Counted from the stretch's first letter, positions 28,506 through 37,790 are shown. The stretch: DNA of 64,000 bases from Pedobacter frigiditerrae (GCF_032678705.1 NZ_JAVTSS010000002.1:1116001-1180000); one strand, 5' to 3'. Numbers and translations are program-made. Notes: generated from the sequence alone by a model not told the origin.

Positions 28506-30122
28506 ATGAAAAAGATATTAAATTGTTTATTAATAAGTGCCGTGGTATTAGGGTTTTCATCTTGTGAAAAGTTTCTAGATGTAAATACAAATCCTAATAG
28601 TGCTACTGAAGCAACAGCAGCACTTGTATTGCCACAGGCAATTGTAGGAACGGCATCAATCTCTAATACATTCAGTCAGAGCTATTCATATCCTGCCGGT
28701 ATGTTTGCAAATGTTGCTGGTGTAGGTGGTTATGGTGCTACCCTAACTTATGCATATACTACATCAAGTTTTACAGGTCTTTGGACTTCAACACTTGATA
28801 ATGCAACTGACTATAAATATGTAATTGATCAGAATGGAACTGATGCAACATTAGCATATAGTACTTCTATCGCTAGAATTATGAAAGCTTTTGCATTTGC
28901 TAGAATGGTTGATCAGTATAATGATATTCCTTACAGCAAGGCATTGTTAGGAACTGGTGCTTTAACACCAACCTATGATAAAGCGGAAGATGTTTACAAA
29001 GATTTAGTAAAAGAAACAACTGAAGCAATTGCTGCAATTACTGCTGCTCAAGGTTCTGCTGCTACGCTTGCAATTGCGTCAACTGCAGACCCTATGTTCA
29101 AAGGTGATATGGATAAATGGAAACGTTTTGCTAATACTTTAAGGTTACGTATGTTGATTAAAATGGCAGGTGTGCCAGCTTTAACAGCTTATGCTACTCC
29201 TCTTTTTGCGACAACTGCATCTGTAGGTTATTTAACTGATGATGCTTTGGTGAACCCAGGTTACATTAAAGAAGCAGGTAGAATGAACCCAGTGTATGGC
29301 TCTTTAGCTGCAAGTGCTACTAACGTACGTTCACAAACTTCTGCTACTACTACCAAATGGATGTTAGCGTTTTATAATGGAGTGAAGTTGAATGATGTTG
29401 CTAGAGGATCAGTTATTTTTAGAGCATTTCCTAATACACCTGCAAACCAGTTAGGTGATGAGAGTGCAGGTGCTGTTGCTCCTATTGCTACTTATACTGC
29501 TTGGTTTACCGGTGCTGATTTTAACACGACAGCATTGGGAGTGGCCAAAGGACCAACTCAAGGTGCAGTAATTATGTTAAAAGCTGAAAGCGATTTCTTA
29601 CAAGCAGAAGCACAAGCTCGTGGTTACATCACTTCTATTGATGCAGGAAGACAAGCATTTGTTAATGGCATTGCCGCTTCATATAACTATTTATATAAAA
29701 ATGCAAGTGATGTTGCTACTAAAACTACAGCAGAGGTTAATGCTTACATTAATGTTACAGCTGGAGTTGTAGGTGGTACTTATTTAAATGCAAACGTTGG
29801 CAGCAAATTAGTAGATTATAATTTAGCTACTACTTTGCCTGAAAGAATTGAAGCAATCATTACTCAAAAGTATATTGCATTAGCTAATATCAATAATGAT
29901 GAGGCCTTTAATGAGTATAGACGTACAGCATGGCCAAGAGTAGTAACTAATGGTGCTAATCCTCCAACAGACACCTTCGCTTCTAAAGCTTCAGTTGCAA
30001 CAACACCAGATAAAATCATTACAAGAATATTGTATCCACAAGAAGAGTACAATTTAAATCCTAGTAATGTGCCTACAAACATTGGCCTATATACTTCTAA
30101 AATATTCTGGGACGTAAATTAA
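28506..30122 (+). CDS. SusD-like lipoprotein (SusD-like_2 group; pair 3)
   Basis: A 538-aa lipoprotein, lipobox GFSSC (Cys20), opening EKFLDVNTNPNSATEA typical of the SusD-like_2 group. It contains MLKAESDFLQAEAQARGYI and the C-terminal DKIITRILYPQEEYNLNPSNV block found in homologues, in which the 'YP..E...N..N' pattern is conserved. It is the surface lid for SusC pair 3, 14 bp downstream of it and 13 bp before the DUF1735 gene, so one transcript is likely. Confidence 0.9.
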   Translation: MKKILNCLLISAVVLGFSSCEKFLDVNTNPNSATEATAALVLPQAIVGTASISNTFSQSYSYPAGMFANVAGVGGYGATLTYAYTTSSFTGLWTSTLDNATDYKYVIDQNGTDATLAYSTSIARIMKAFAFARMVDQYNDIPYSKALLGTGALTPTYDKAEDVYKDLVKETTEAIAAITAAQGSAATLAIASTADPMFKGDMDKWKRFANTLRLRMLIKMAGVPALTAYATPLFATTASVGYLTDDALVNPGYIKEAGRMNPVYGSLAASATNVRSQTSATTTKWMLAFYNGVKLNDVARGSVIFRAFPNTPANQLGDESAGAVAPIATYTAWFTGADFNTTALGVAKGPTQGAVIMLKAESDFLQAEAQARGYITSIDAGRQAFVNGIAASYNYLYKNASDVATKTTAEVNAYINVTAGVVGGTYLNANVGSKLVDYNLATTLPERIEAIITQKYIALANINNDEAFNEYRRTAWPRVVTNGANPPTDTFASKASVATTPDKIITRILYPQEEYNLNPSNVPTNIGLYTSKIFWDVN

Positions 30123-30135
30123 TTTTATAGAAATT

Positions 30136-31116
30136 ATGAAAAAATATATTTTTAAATCACTTGGCTTTTTGTTAGCCATTGCCACTTTATCTTCTTGTTT
30201 AAAAGACGATAGATTGGTTTTAGATCCTGCTAAAGGAACTAATGTTATAGAATTTCAAAACCCATCGGATATAGCAGTTCATGGTAGCACATATGCATTG
30301 TATTCTATAGCATTTCCAATTGTTGCAACTCCAACGGAATTGCCTGTTACTGTAAGTTATTCTGGGCCAGCTGACGGAGCACCAGAAGACATAACAGTTA
30401 ATGTTGGCTTAGGTGATGCTGCAACTATTACGCAATATAACACAGAAAATGCAAAAACATTTACTATAATGGATCCTGCTGTTTATACTATTAACGCAAC
30501 TTCAGTAGTAATTCCTAAGGGTAAAAAAACTGCAACTTTTACCGTTTCAGTTAAAACTTCATTGTTTGATTTAAGTAAATCTTATGCTTTGCCATTGAAA
30601 ATTAAAAGTGTTTCATCTGGTACAATTAGTGCAAACTTTAGTAATATTTTATTAAATCTAGCTGCAAAAAATAAATTTGATGGCTCATATACTTATACAT
30701 CAACAATTTTTGCTAATGATAGGCCTACAATTTTGCAAAATACAGAATTTTTGTATCCTGTAGCTTATGATATTCAACTAAGGACATCAGGCGCTGCTTC
30801 TAACGGTTTATGGAATGGAGCTTTTGGAGATTACTTGATTCCTATTCTTTCAAATACAAATGGTGTTAGTGGATTTGGCTCAACAAACCTTCAAATTACA
30901 TTTGATCCAGCTACTAATAAAGTAGTTTCAGTTGTTAACGGTATTGCTGCACCTGCAAATGGAAGAGCAATGGCTATTGATCCTGCTGCACCAGCTACAA
31001 CTAATTATTTTGACCCTGTTACTCATAACGTTTATTTACAATTCTTTATGACACAGCCAGGTTTTGCACCTACTAAAATTGTTGCATTCTTAAAGTATAA
31101 AGGCCCAAGACCATAA
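30136..31116 (+). CDS. DUF1735/BT_3987-like surface lipoprotein
   Basis: A 326-aa lipoprotein with lipobox TLSSC followed by LKDD. This fits the C-x-K-(D/E)2 lipoprotein export signal described for surface lipoproteins in Bacteroidetes, so outer-surface location is likely. Residues about 40-170 form a DUF1735-type Ig-like domain (LPVTVSYSGPAD, VVIPKGKKTATFTVSV, YALPLKIKS). A C-terminal beta domain (about 185-325, FDGSYTYTS) resembles BT_3987-like or DUF4361 modules. It is probably an accessory glycan- or peptide-binding protein of the SusC/D operon, which ends at a strong terminator. Confidence 0.82.
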   Translation: MKKYIFKSLGFLLAIATLSSCLKDDRLVLDPAKGTNVIEFQNPSDIAVHGSTYALYSIAFPIVATPTELPVTVSYSGPADGAPEDITVNVGLGDAATITQYNTENAKTFTIMDPAVYTINATSVVIPKGKKTATFTVSVKTSLFDLSKSYALPLKIKSVSSGTISANFSNILLNLAAKNKFDGSYTYTSTIFANDRPTILQNTEFLYPVAYDIQLRTSGAASNGLWNGAFGDYLIPILSNTNGVSGFGSTNLQITFDPATNKVVSVVNGIAAPANGRAMAIDPAAPATTNYFDPVTHNVYLQFFMTQPGFAPTKIVAFLKYKGPRP

Positions 31117-31150
31117 TGAGACCTTAAAGGTGCAGTTGGTACCTTGATTA

Positions 31151-31181
31151 AAGCGGGTGGTAATAACACCCGCTTTTTTTT
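31151..31181 (+). terminator. Intrinsic terminator of SusC/D operon 3
   Basis: A GC-rich stem, AAGCGGGTG / CACCCGCTT, with a 7-nt loop followed by T7-T8, 34 bp after the DUF1735 stop. Confidence 0.93.
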
Positions 31182-31220
31182 ATAAAACTGTTTGAAAAGA
31201 AATCATATTCGGGTTATCCC

Positions 31221-31259
31221 AACAAAAAAGGGCTGCTATTTTAGCAACCCTTTTTTGTT
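31221..31259 (-). terminator. Intrinsic terminator of the ferredoxin gene
   Basis: An inverted repeat (left AACAAAAAAGGG, right CCCTTTTTTGTT) with inner TGCTA/TAGCA pairs and one mismatch lies 18 bp beyond the ferredoxin stop on the minus strand. Confidence 0.88.
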
Positions 31260-31276
31260 TTATTAAAATTATTCTT

Positions 31277-31600
31277 TTAATCCATTGCGTGTAAACGAAC
31301 TTTAAGTCCATTCATTACAGGGCTTAATTGAAGCTGACAAGCTAATCTAGAATTTGGCAGCAAATCAGGTAAGGTATCAAGCATTGCATATTCGTCATCA
31401 GACATTTCATTTAGCTTTTCTTCACCTTCCATTACGTCTACACAACAGGTAGCACATAAAGCCATGCCGCCACAAGTGGCTAAAACATCATATTCGCAAG
31501 CCTTTAAAAACTCCATTAAGCTTAAGCCCATATCGGTAGGAGCTACAAGTTCCGTAGTATTTCCTTCTCTGTCTTCTACAACAATGTTAATATCGCTCAT
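31277..31600 (-). CDS. 2Fe-2S ferredoxin
   Basis: A 107-aa soluble electron carrier. The four cluster ligands are Cys43, Cys49, Cys52 and Cys88 (C-x5-C-x2-C...C), the adrenodoxin/bacterial ISC type spacing, in an acidic beta-grasp protein. It lies 36 bp downstream of the ferredoxin-NADP reductase gene on the same strand. The two proteins probably form an NADPH-to-ferredoxin electron supply. The terminal acceptor is not in the window. Confidence 0.9.
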   Translation of the reverse strand: MSDINIVVEDREGNTTELVAPTDMGLSLMEFLKACEYDVLATCGGMALCATCCVDVMEGEEKLNEMSDDEYAMLDTLPDLLPNSRLACQLQLSPVMNGLKVRLHAMD

Positions 31601-31636
31601 TATAAAATATTTTGTTCCCCTTTAGGGGTTAGGGGT

Positions 31637-32647
31637 TTAAAATTCTGTTACACCGTTTACAGTGGTGTATTTCATGGTATATTTAATGCCTGGGTTCATG
31701 TATTGATAAGCGCTGTGACTCATTAAAGCAGCCTCATGAAAACCGCACAAAATTAACTTTAATTTATTTGTATAAGTATTAATGTCGCCAATTGCATATA
31801 TGCCCGGTATATTAGTCGAGTAGTCATCCGTATTCACTTCGATTGCACTCTTACTTATATTTAAATTCCATTGCTCTATAGGGCCTAATTTAGGGCTTAA
31901 ACCAAATAAAGGAATTAAGTGATCTGCTTCATAAGAAGTGGTCTCCATAGTACGATTATGAATTACTTCTACGCTTTCTAATTTACCTTCTCCGGAAACA
32001 GAATTTAAGTTACTATTTAAAACAAGGTTGATTTTTCCACTCTCCGCTAATTCCATTACTTTATTAACCGAATCTGGTGCGCCACGGAAACTTTCACTTC
32101 TGTGTACCAAGGTTAATTCAGAAACAACATCTGCTAAGAAAATTGTCCAATCTAATGCAGAGTCGCCTCCACCAGCAATAACCATTTTCTGACCACGATA
32201 TTTCTCAGGGTCTAGAATCATGTAATTTACACCTCTACCATTTTCAAATTGCTCTAAACCAGCAACAGCAGGTTTACGAGGTTCGAAACAACCTAAACCA
32301 CCAGCAATAACCACAACTTTAGCTTCAATGATGGTTCCCATATTGGTGGTTAACACAAAATCAGCCTCACCACGTTTTTCTAAACCTTCAATTCTTTCAC
32401 CTAAAGTATAACCAGGATGAAAAGGTTTAGCTTGCTCAACCAAATTATCAATCAATTCCTGAGCTAAAACAGTAGGATAGCCAGGTATATCATAAATAGG
32501 TTTTTTAGGATATATTTCTGAAAGTTGACCACCTACTTGGGGTAAGTAATCAATTAAATGGCAACGCATTTTTAGTAAGCCAGCTTCGAAGATGGCAAAT
32601 AAACCAACAGGACCGGCGCCAATTATGGCTATATCAGTAGAGATCAT
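31637..32647 (-). CDS. Ferredoxin--NADP+ reductase, thioredoxin-reductase-like type (FNR2)
   Basis: A 336-aa FAD flavoprotein. The N-terminal FAD Rossmann motif GAGPVG is at residues 10-15, with DYLPQVGGQLSEIYP typical of the YumC/FNR2 family. The second nucleotide-binding motif, VIAGGGDSALDW, is near 162-173 for NADPH. The C-terminal YAIGDINTYTNKLKLI block closes the FAD site. There is no CxxC redox motif, which separates it from thioredoxin reductase. It probably reduces the ferredoxin encoded next to it. The ATG is preceded by a short leader and a good -7 element. Confidence 0.92.
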   Translation of the reverse strand: MISTDIAIIGAGPVGLFAIFEAGLLKMRCHLIDYLPQVGGQLSEIYPKKPIYDIPGYPTVLAQELIDNLVEQAKPFHPGYTLGERIEGLEKRGEADFVLTTNMGTIIEAKVVVIAGGLGCFEPRKPAVAGLEQFENGRGVNYMILDPEKYRGQKMVIAGGGDSALDWTIFLADVVSELTLVHRSESFRGAPDSVNKVMELAESGKINLVLNSNLNSVSGEGKLESVEVIHNRTMETTSYEADHLIPLFGLSPKLGPIEQWNLNISKSAIEVNTDDYSTNIPGIYAIGDINTYTNKLKLILCGFHEAALMSHSAYQYMNPGIKYTMKYTTVNGVTEF

Positions 32648-32664
32648 TCACAAAAAGTTTGATG

Positions 32665-32672
32665 CAAAGTTA
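32665..32672 (-). promoter_or_regulatory. -7 element before the ferredoxin reductase gene
   Basis: TAACTTTG on the minus strand matches TANNTTTG and lies 18 bp upstream of the start codon. No TTTG was found at the right distance for a -33 element. Confidence 0.5.
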
Positions 32673-32788
32673 CGAAATCAACCACATTATTTAGACATAT
32701 TCTACATTATTTTAATAAAATCTATTAAATTGGTAGTTTTTAATTACAATGCTAATTATCACTAGTTTAATCAGAATTTAATTCCGTA

Positions 32789-34915
32789 TTAATAGTTCAT
32801 TCCCAAATTCTGAAATACAAAACTCCATAGATCTGCAGCTTCCTCAATCATTTTGGCCGTTGGTTTGCCTGCTCCATGGCCTGCTTTTGTCTCAATTCTA
32901 ATTAACATTGGGTTGGTTCCCTTGTACTTTTCCTGCAAGGTTGCAGCAAATTTGAAAGAGTGTGCAGGCACTACACGGTCATCATGATCTGCAGTTGTAA
33001 TTAGCGTAGCAGGATAATTTACATCCGCCTTAACATTATGTAGGGGCGAATATTTAATTAAATAATCAAAATCTTCTTTTTTATCGCTACTTCCATACTC
33101 AACAGCCCATCCCCAGCCGACAGTAAATTTATTGTAACGCAACATATCTAAAACGCCAACAGCAGGTAATGCAACCTTAAATAATTCTGGACGCTGGGTC
33201 ATACAAGCTCCAACTAAAAGCCCTCCATTGGATCCTCCAGAAATAGCAATTTTATCAGCGCTTGTGTATTTTTCTTTAATAAGATATTCTGCGGCAGCGA
33301 TAAAATCATCAAAAACATTTTGTTTCTTTTCTAGCATCCCTGCTTTATGCCAAGCTTCGCCATATTCACTTCCGCCACGCAAACTAGGCTGTACATAGAT
33401 ACCTCCTTTTTCTAGAAATAACATTCTAGATAAGCTAAAACTAGGTGTTAGAGAAATTTGGAATCCCCCATAGGCATACAAAAAAACAGGATTGGTTCCA
33501 TCCAGTTTGATTCCTTTTTTATGAACGATAAACATGGGTACTTTAGTTCCGTCTTTTGATGGATAAAATACTTGCTTGGTTTCATAATCATCAGTATTAA
33601 ACTTTAACGCTGATTTTTTATACAGTACAGATTTGGCTTCTTTTATGTTGTAACGGTAAGTTAAACCAGGAGTAGTAAAGTTTGTGAAGGAATAGAAGAA
33701 CTCAGCATCATCTTTAAAACCTCCAAAACCACTAACAGTTCCGATATCAGGCAATTCTACGTCTTTAATTTTTCTGCCAGTTAAATCAAAATGGACAATT
33801 TTTGTACTGGCGTCTTTTAAATAGGATGCCCATAAAAAGCCACCACCAGTGCTAATTCCTTCTAATGCTAATTTTGATTCTGGGATTATCTTTTGCCAGT
33901 TTTTAGGTTGAGAATTTTTAGGGTCGACTAGAACGACTTGTTTATTCGGAGCGTCTAAATCCGTATTTACTAATAATTTGTCGCCAACATTATCAATTAC
34001 ATTATGGTTGTTTTCAAAACCTTTAACTAATAATTCAATTTTACTATTTGGCGAAGTTAAATCTTGATAGAACAATGCATTTCCAGAAGTTCCAGCACTC
34101 GCATAAATGGCTAAAAAATGTTCGTCTTCAGTAACCTGTGCTCCAAAATACAAATTTGGATTTGTTTTATCCTCAAATACCAATTGATCGTCTTTTTGCA
34201 AATCACCAAGTTTATGAAAGTATACTTTCTGATATTTATTAGCAGCTGATAATTCCATTCCTTTCGCTGGTTCATCATACCTGCTATAATAAAATCCATC
34301 ACCTTTCCAGGCGGCACCAGAAAACTTAGTCCATTTTAATTCGTCAGCTAATTTTTTCTTTGTGGCAATTTCCATCACATAAATATTGCTCCAGTCAGAG
34401 CCAGATTGTGCGATTGAGTAAGCAACAAATTTTTTGTTGTTAGAAAAGCCTAACAATGATATTGATGCTGTTCCATCCTTAGATAATTGATTTGGATCTA
34501 AGAAAACTTCCTCTTTTCCATCCAATCCTTTTTTCAAGAACCAAATGCTTTGATTTTGCAATCCGTCATTTTTAGTGAAGAAATAATATGCTCCAACTTT
34601 AAATGGTGCTGACTCTTTAGGATAATTCCAGATCTCTGTTAATCGGTTTTTAAAATCCTCCCTATATGGAATTTGAGATAGGTAATTCTGTGTTACTTTA
34701 TTTTGTGCTTCAACCCATTTCTTGGTCTCAGCAGAAGTATCGTTTTCTAGCCAGCGATAAGGATCTGCTATAGTTGTGCCGAAGTAATTATCGGTAGTTG
34801 AATCTTTTTTCGTTTCTGGATATGCCATTAAAGTAATTTTTTCTGCAGGTTTTTTACCTTGATTACAAGCAATTAGTGCGATTGCAAATAAGCTGAAAAT
34901 GAGTGGGTTTTTCAT
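32789..34915 (-). CDS. Prolyl oligopeptidase family serine peptidase (S9A), lipoprotein
   Basis: A 708-aa enzyme that cleaves short peptides after proline. A lipobox (IALIAC, Cys17) suggests a periplasmic membrane-anchored form. The N-terminal part (about 30-95) and a seven-bladed beta-propeller (about 95-420) precede the alpha/beta hydrolase domain. Catalytic residues are Ser562 (GGSNGG), Asp645 (DHDDRVVP) and His680 (KAGHGAG), in the same spacing as mammalian prolyl oligopeptidase (554, 641, 680). PSLRGGSEYG, upstream of the serine, is also a family signature. It appears to be monocistronic. Confidence 0.95.
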   Translation of the reverse strand: MKNPLIFSLFAIALIACNQGKKPAEKITLMAYPETKKDSTTDNYFGTTIADPYRWLENDTSAETKKWVEAQNKVTQNYLSQIPYREDFKNRLTEIWNYPKESAPFKVGAYYFFTKNDGLQNQSIWFLKKGLDGKEEVFLDPNQLSKDGTASISLLGFSNNKKFVAYSIAQSGSDWSNIYVMEIATKKKLADELKWTKFSGAAWKGDGFYYSRYDEPAKGMELSAANKYQKVYFHKLGDLQKDDQLVFEDKTNPNLYFGAQVTEDEHFLAIYASAGTSGNALFYQDLTSPNSKIELLVKGFENNHNVIDNVGDKLLVNTDLDAPNKQVVLVDPKNSQPKNWQKIIPESKLALEGISTGGGFLWASYLKDASTKIVHFDLTGRKIKDVELPDIGTVSGFGGFKDDAEFFYSFTNFTTPGLTYRYNIKEAKSVLYKKSALKFNTDDYETKQVFYPSKDGTKVPMFIVHKKGIKLDGTNPVFLYAYGGFQISLTPSFSLSRMLFLEKGGIYVQPSLRGGSEYGEAWHKAGMLEKKQNVFDDFIAAAEYLIKEKYTSADKIAISGGSNGGLLVGACMTQRPELFKVALPAVGVLDMLRYNKFTVGWGWAVEYGSSDKKEDFDYLIKYSPLHNVKADVNYPATLITTADHDDRVVPAHSFKFAATLQEKYKGTNPMLIRIETKAGHGAGKPTAKMIEEAADLWSFVFQNLGMNY

Positions 34916-35011
34916 ATCAAAAATATTTTATTACTAATATATGTTTTTCAATGCGTAAAAACCTTAACCATAAATGGAGTACAAATGGGTAAAAGTTATT
35001 GATTAGTTGAT

Positions 35012-35066
35012 GTTTAGCTTTTAGTCTTAGTCTTTTAGATTTAGCCTTTCTGCTTTAAGCTTTTTG
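35012..35066 (+). repeat. Pyrimidine-rich degenerate repeat, copy 1 (before lpxH-like gene)
   Basis: TTTAGCTTTTAGTCTTAGTCTTTTAG followed by TTTAGCCTTTCTGCTTTAAG. The words TTTAGTCTT, TTTAGCC and TTTCTGCTTT recur at 35841-35885, before prfA. Confidence 0.55.
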
Positions 35067-35086
35067 AATTACCTTTGGAATTGATC

Positions 35087-35833
35087 ATGGCAAAGAATAT
35101 TTATTTCGCTTCTGATTTTCATTTGGGTTCTCCTAATTATAATGAAAGTCGTAAAAGAGAAGAACGTATTGTGAGTTGGCTAAATTTTATTGAGCCTAAT
35201 TGCAGCGAGCTTTTTTTAATGGGTGATGTATTTGATTTTTGGTTTGAATACAAAACTGTAGTGCCAAAAGGATTTATTCGTTTGCAAGGGAAACTAGCGC
35301 AAATGGCTGATAGGGGAATAAAAATCTATTTCTTTAAAGGAAATCATGACATGTGGGTAAATGATTATTTTACCAAGGAAATTGGGATAGAGATCATTAG
35401 TGATGAATTGATCATTGAAAGAAATGGGAAGAAATTTTACTTGCATCATGGAGATGGATTAGGGCCTGGAGATGCAAAATATAAATTTTTGCGTAAGATT
35501 TTCAGAAATCCATTTTGCCAATGGGCTTTTTCTATTTTACCCCCTCGTATTGGATTGTCAATTGCTAACGGTTGGTCGGGAAGTAGTAGGGTGGCTAGCA
35601 ATAAAAAAGAAGTATTTATAAGTGAGGAAAGTGAATGGTTGGCGATTTATGCCAAAGAACAATTAGCCAAACAACATTTCGATTACTTTATTTTTGGGCA
35701 TAGACATTTACCCTTAGACATTAATCTAAATGAAAATAGTAGATATTTAAACATAGGGGAGTGGATTAATTACAGTTCTTATGGCGTTTTTGATGGCGAG
35801 GATTTAAGGTTGGAATACTACTCCAACCCCTAA
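35087..35833 (+). CDS. lpxH: UDP-2,3-diacylglucosamine diphosphatase-like metallophosphoesterase
   Basis: Start set at ATG 35087 (MAKNIYFASDFHLG, 248 aa); an in-frame TTG at 35075 lies in a possible -7 element. Calcineurin-type motifs are complete: DFHLG (Asp10, His12), LMGDVFDFWF, KGNHDMW, HHGDG and FGHRHLP. The middle insertion and length match LpxH, which hydrolyses UDP-diacylglucosamine to lipid X in lipid A synthesis at the inner membrane face. Close relatives of unknown specificity exist, so the symbol is tentative. A pyrimidine-rich repeat stands on either side of the gene. Confidence 0.82.
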   Translation: MAKNIYFASDFHLGSPNYNESRKREERIVSWLNFIEPNCSELFLMGDVFDFWFEYKTVVPKGFIRLQGKLAQMADRGIKIYFFKGNHDMWVNDYFTKEIGIEIISDELIIERNGKKFYLHHGDGLGPGDAKYKFLRKIFRNPFCQWAFSILPPRIGLSIANGWSGSSRVASNKKEVFISEESEWLAIYAKEQLAKQHFDYFIFGHRHLPLDINLNENSRYLNIGEWINYSSYGVFDGEDLRLEYYSNP

Positions 35834-35840
35834 AGAGGCT

Positions 35841-35885
35841 TTTAGCCATCTTTCTGCTTTGGTCTTTAGTCTTTCGGCTTTTTTC
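35841..35885 (+). repeat. Pyrimidine-rich degenerate repeat, copy 2 (before prfA)
   Basis: TTTAGCCATCTTTCTGCTTT followed by TTTAGTCTTTCGGC. It shares words and order with the copy at 35012-35066. A -7-like TATTTTTG follows at 35888-35895, about 136 bp before prfA. Confidence 0.55.
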
Positions 35886-36030
35886 CTTATTTTTGCATCC
35901 TTATTTAGCACAGGTTTGTGTTTAATAAACCCGATTGAAGTGGAATTTTCTTTTTCTGAAAATTTTAAACGTAAAGCGGGACTTGCTTTGTTTATTGTAG
36001 CGAAGCAGATTTTCAAAAGAATTTAATACT

Positions 36031-37104
36031 ATGTTAGAAAAATTAGAAGCGATAAAATTGCGTTGGGAAGATGTAGAAGAGCAATTGAGCAATCCTGATA
36101 CGATGCAGGATATGAAGCGTTTTGCAGCTTTAAACAAAGAATATAAAGACTTGGGCAAAATTGTAGATGAATATAAAATCTACAAAAACGTGATGAGTAA
36201 CATTGATGCCAATAAAGAGATTTTGAGTACTGAAAAGGATCCAGAAATGCGTGAAATGGCAAAAGAAGAACTGGATATGTTATTGGTTCAACAAGAGAAA
36301 ATGGAAGAAGAAATTCGTTTGATGTTGATACCAAAAGATCCAGAAGATGCTAAAAATGCAGTTTTTGAGATTAGAGGTGGAACAGGCGGAGATGAGGCAG
36401 CTTTATTTGCTGGAGATTTATACCGCATGTACAGTCGTTATTTTGATACTAAGGGCTGGAAAGTAGAAACAGTTGATGTTACTGAAGGAACAGCTGGTGG
36501 TTACAAAGAGGTAATCTTAAAGGTTAGTGGCGATGATGTTTATGGTCAGTTGAAATATGAATCTGGTGTACATCGTGTACAACGCGTGCCTGATACAGAA
36601 ACTCAAGGCCGTGTGCATACTTCTGCTGCCTCGGTAGCTGTTTTGCCAGAGGCGGAAGAAATTGATTTGTACATTAATCCAGCTGATATCGAGTTGCATA
36701 CTTCACGTTCAGGTGGTGCAGGTGGTCAGAATGTAAACAAGGTTGAAACAAAAGTTCAATTGACACACAAACCATCTGGAATTGTAGTGGTTTGTCAGCA
36801 AGATAGGTCGCAATTGGGTAACCGTTTAATTGCGATGGAGATGTTGCGTAGTAAACTTTACGACATTGAATTGCAGAAAAAGAATGGAGATGTTGCGGCA
36901 AGACGTAAAACGATGGTGTCAACCGGAGATAGATCTGCGAAGATCAGAACTTACAATTATCCACAAGGAAGGGTAACGGATCACCGTATTGGCTTAACTT
37001 TATATAACCTAAATGGAGTAATGGATGGTGGCGTGCAAGAGTTAATTGACGCTTTGCAGTTTGCCGAGAATGCAGAGAAGATGAAAGAAGGTGCTGTAAT
37101 TTAA
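36031..37104 (+). CDS. prfA: Peptide chain release factor 1
   Basis: A 357-aa class I release factor that recognises UAA/UAG and triggers peptidyl-tRNA hydrolysis on the ribosome. The GGQ catalytic motif is at residues 231-233 ([11 protein letters not shown]). The PxT anticodon-like tripeptide is PDT at 187-189, which marks RF1 rather than RF2 (SPF). The N-terminal helical domain, PCRF region ([18 protein letters not shown]) and length are normal. It reads rightward after a leader of about 130 bp and is followed by tRNA-Asp. Confidence 0.97.
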   Translation: MLEKLEAIKLRWEDVEEQLSNPDTMQDMKRFAALNKEYKDLGKIVDEYKIYKNVMSNIDANKEILSTEKDPEMREMAKEELDMLLVQQEKMEEEIRLMLIPKDPEDAKNAVFEIRGGTGGDEAALFAGDLYRMYSRYFDTKGWKVETVDVTEGTAGGYKEVILKVSGDDVYGQLKYESGVHRVQRVPDTETQGRVHTSAASVAVLPEAEEIDLYINPADIELHTSRSGGAGGQNVNKVETKVQLTHKPSGIVVVCQQDRSQLGNRLIAMEMLRSKLYDIELQKKNGDVAARRKTMVSTGDRSAKIRTYNYPQGRVTDHRIGLTLYNLNGVMDGGVQELIDALQFAENAEKMKEGAVI

Positions 37105-37174
37105 GGTTATAAAAACAAGTGCAGAGAATAAAGGTGTTGACAAACAAAGACTTGCAATTATTTTAAAATAATTG

Positions 37175-37204
37175 TTGTAAAATAAATTAAAGACGCTATA
37201 TTTG
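37175..37204 (+). promoter_or_regulatory. Promoter of tRNA-Asp
   Basis: TTG at 37175-37177, 19 bp, then TATATTTG at 37197-37204: a full match to the Bacteroidetes sigma-70-type consensus. The tRNA starts 37 bp further on. Confidence 0.8.
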
Positions 37205-37241
37205 CAATCCCGAAACGAAAGAGATTTTGTTTTAGGAAAAC

Positions 37242-37315
37242 GGATCGGTAGTTCAGCTGGTTAGAATGCCGCCCTGTCACGGCGGAGGTCGCGGGTTCGA
37301 GTCCCGTCCGGTCCG
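37242..37315 (+). tRNA. tRNA-Asp (anticodon GTC)
   Basis: A 74-nt cloverleaf. Acceptor GGATCGG pairs with CCGGTCC (one G-U). The D-arm has GTTCAGCTGGTTAGA, the anticodon stem is CCGCC/GGCGG with loop CTGTCAC and GTC at 37276-37278, and the T-arm has GGGTTCGAGTCCC. The discriminator base is G. CCA is not encoded. Confidence 0.98.
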
Positions 37316-37316
37316 C

Positions 37317-37345
37317 AAAGCCTCAACGAAAGTTGAGGCTTTTTT
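37317..37345 (+). terminator. Intrinsic terminator of tRNA-Asp
   Basis: AAAGCCTCAAC-GAAA-GTTGAGGCTTT followed by more T: a GNRA-looped perfect stem directly after the tRNA. Confidence 0.93.
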
Positions 37346-37790
37346 GATTCTAAGTGGATCCAATATTCGATGTTGTAAAATCTATATACACATCATTGAA
37401 TGCGTTTTTCTAAGATAATAGCATTCACCTATAAAAAGAATATTTATTTCGACAGGATGGTACAGGATGGATTTATAAAAAAATACGCTTAATCTCGTAT
37501 AACCAAACATAAATCCCTATGAAAAGTTTTGCTAACTCTTCAGCAGCGATAGAAATGCTAAATAGTACTTTAGATTTTATCACAATGCATTTTAACTACA
37601 ATAATCAGTCCTTTCTTGGGTATTCTCTGTGTGATGATTCTTCCGTCAAGCAATTTTGCGTGGTAAAAAGCAATACATATTGCTAAAATACATTTGAAAA
37701 TATTGGCTAAATAGTTTCTCCTCTCTTTTTTTAGTCCTAAACTTCTAATCAACTAAACAAAACCTAAATATTTATCAACTCTATCAGATT
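37346..37790. other. 445-bp intergenic region before SusC pair 4
   Basis: No recognised gene. It contains a tandem direct repeat ACAGGATGG at 37452-37460 and 37462-37470, spaced by one helical turn, and a 55-codon ATG reading frame at 37519-37686 (MKSFANSSAAIEML...) with no detectable similarity to families I know. The region probably holds the promoter and regulator sites of SusC pair 4. No exact TTTG-N19-TANNTTTG match was found. Confidence 0.4.
37452..37470. repeat. Tandem 10-bp-spaced ACAGGATGG repeat
   Basis: Two exact copies of ACAGGATGG, 10 bp apart centre to centre, so both face the same side of the helix. This is a candidate activator or repressor site about 320 bp before the SusC start. 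Confidence 0.5.

Noticed and set aside
31616..31634. CCCC...GGGG...GGGG short repeats between ferredoxin and reductase genes
   Set aside because: Only two G4 runs are present, too few for a quadruplex, and the hairpin is too short for a terminator.
35804..36016. 70-codon minus-strand frame and an open plus-strand frame ending at 36026
   Set aside because: Neither has a convincing start or family similarity; they arise from the pyrimidine-rich repeat and the prfA leader.
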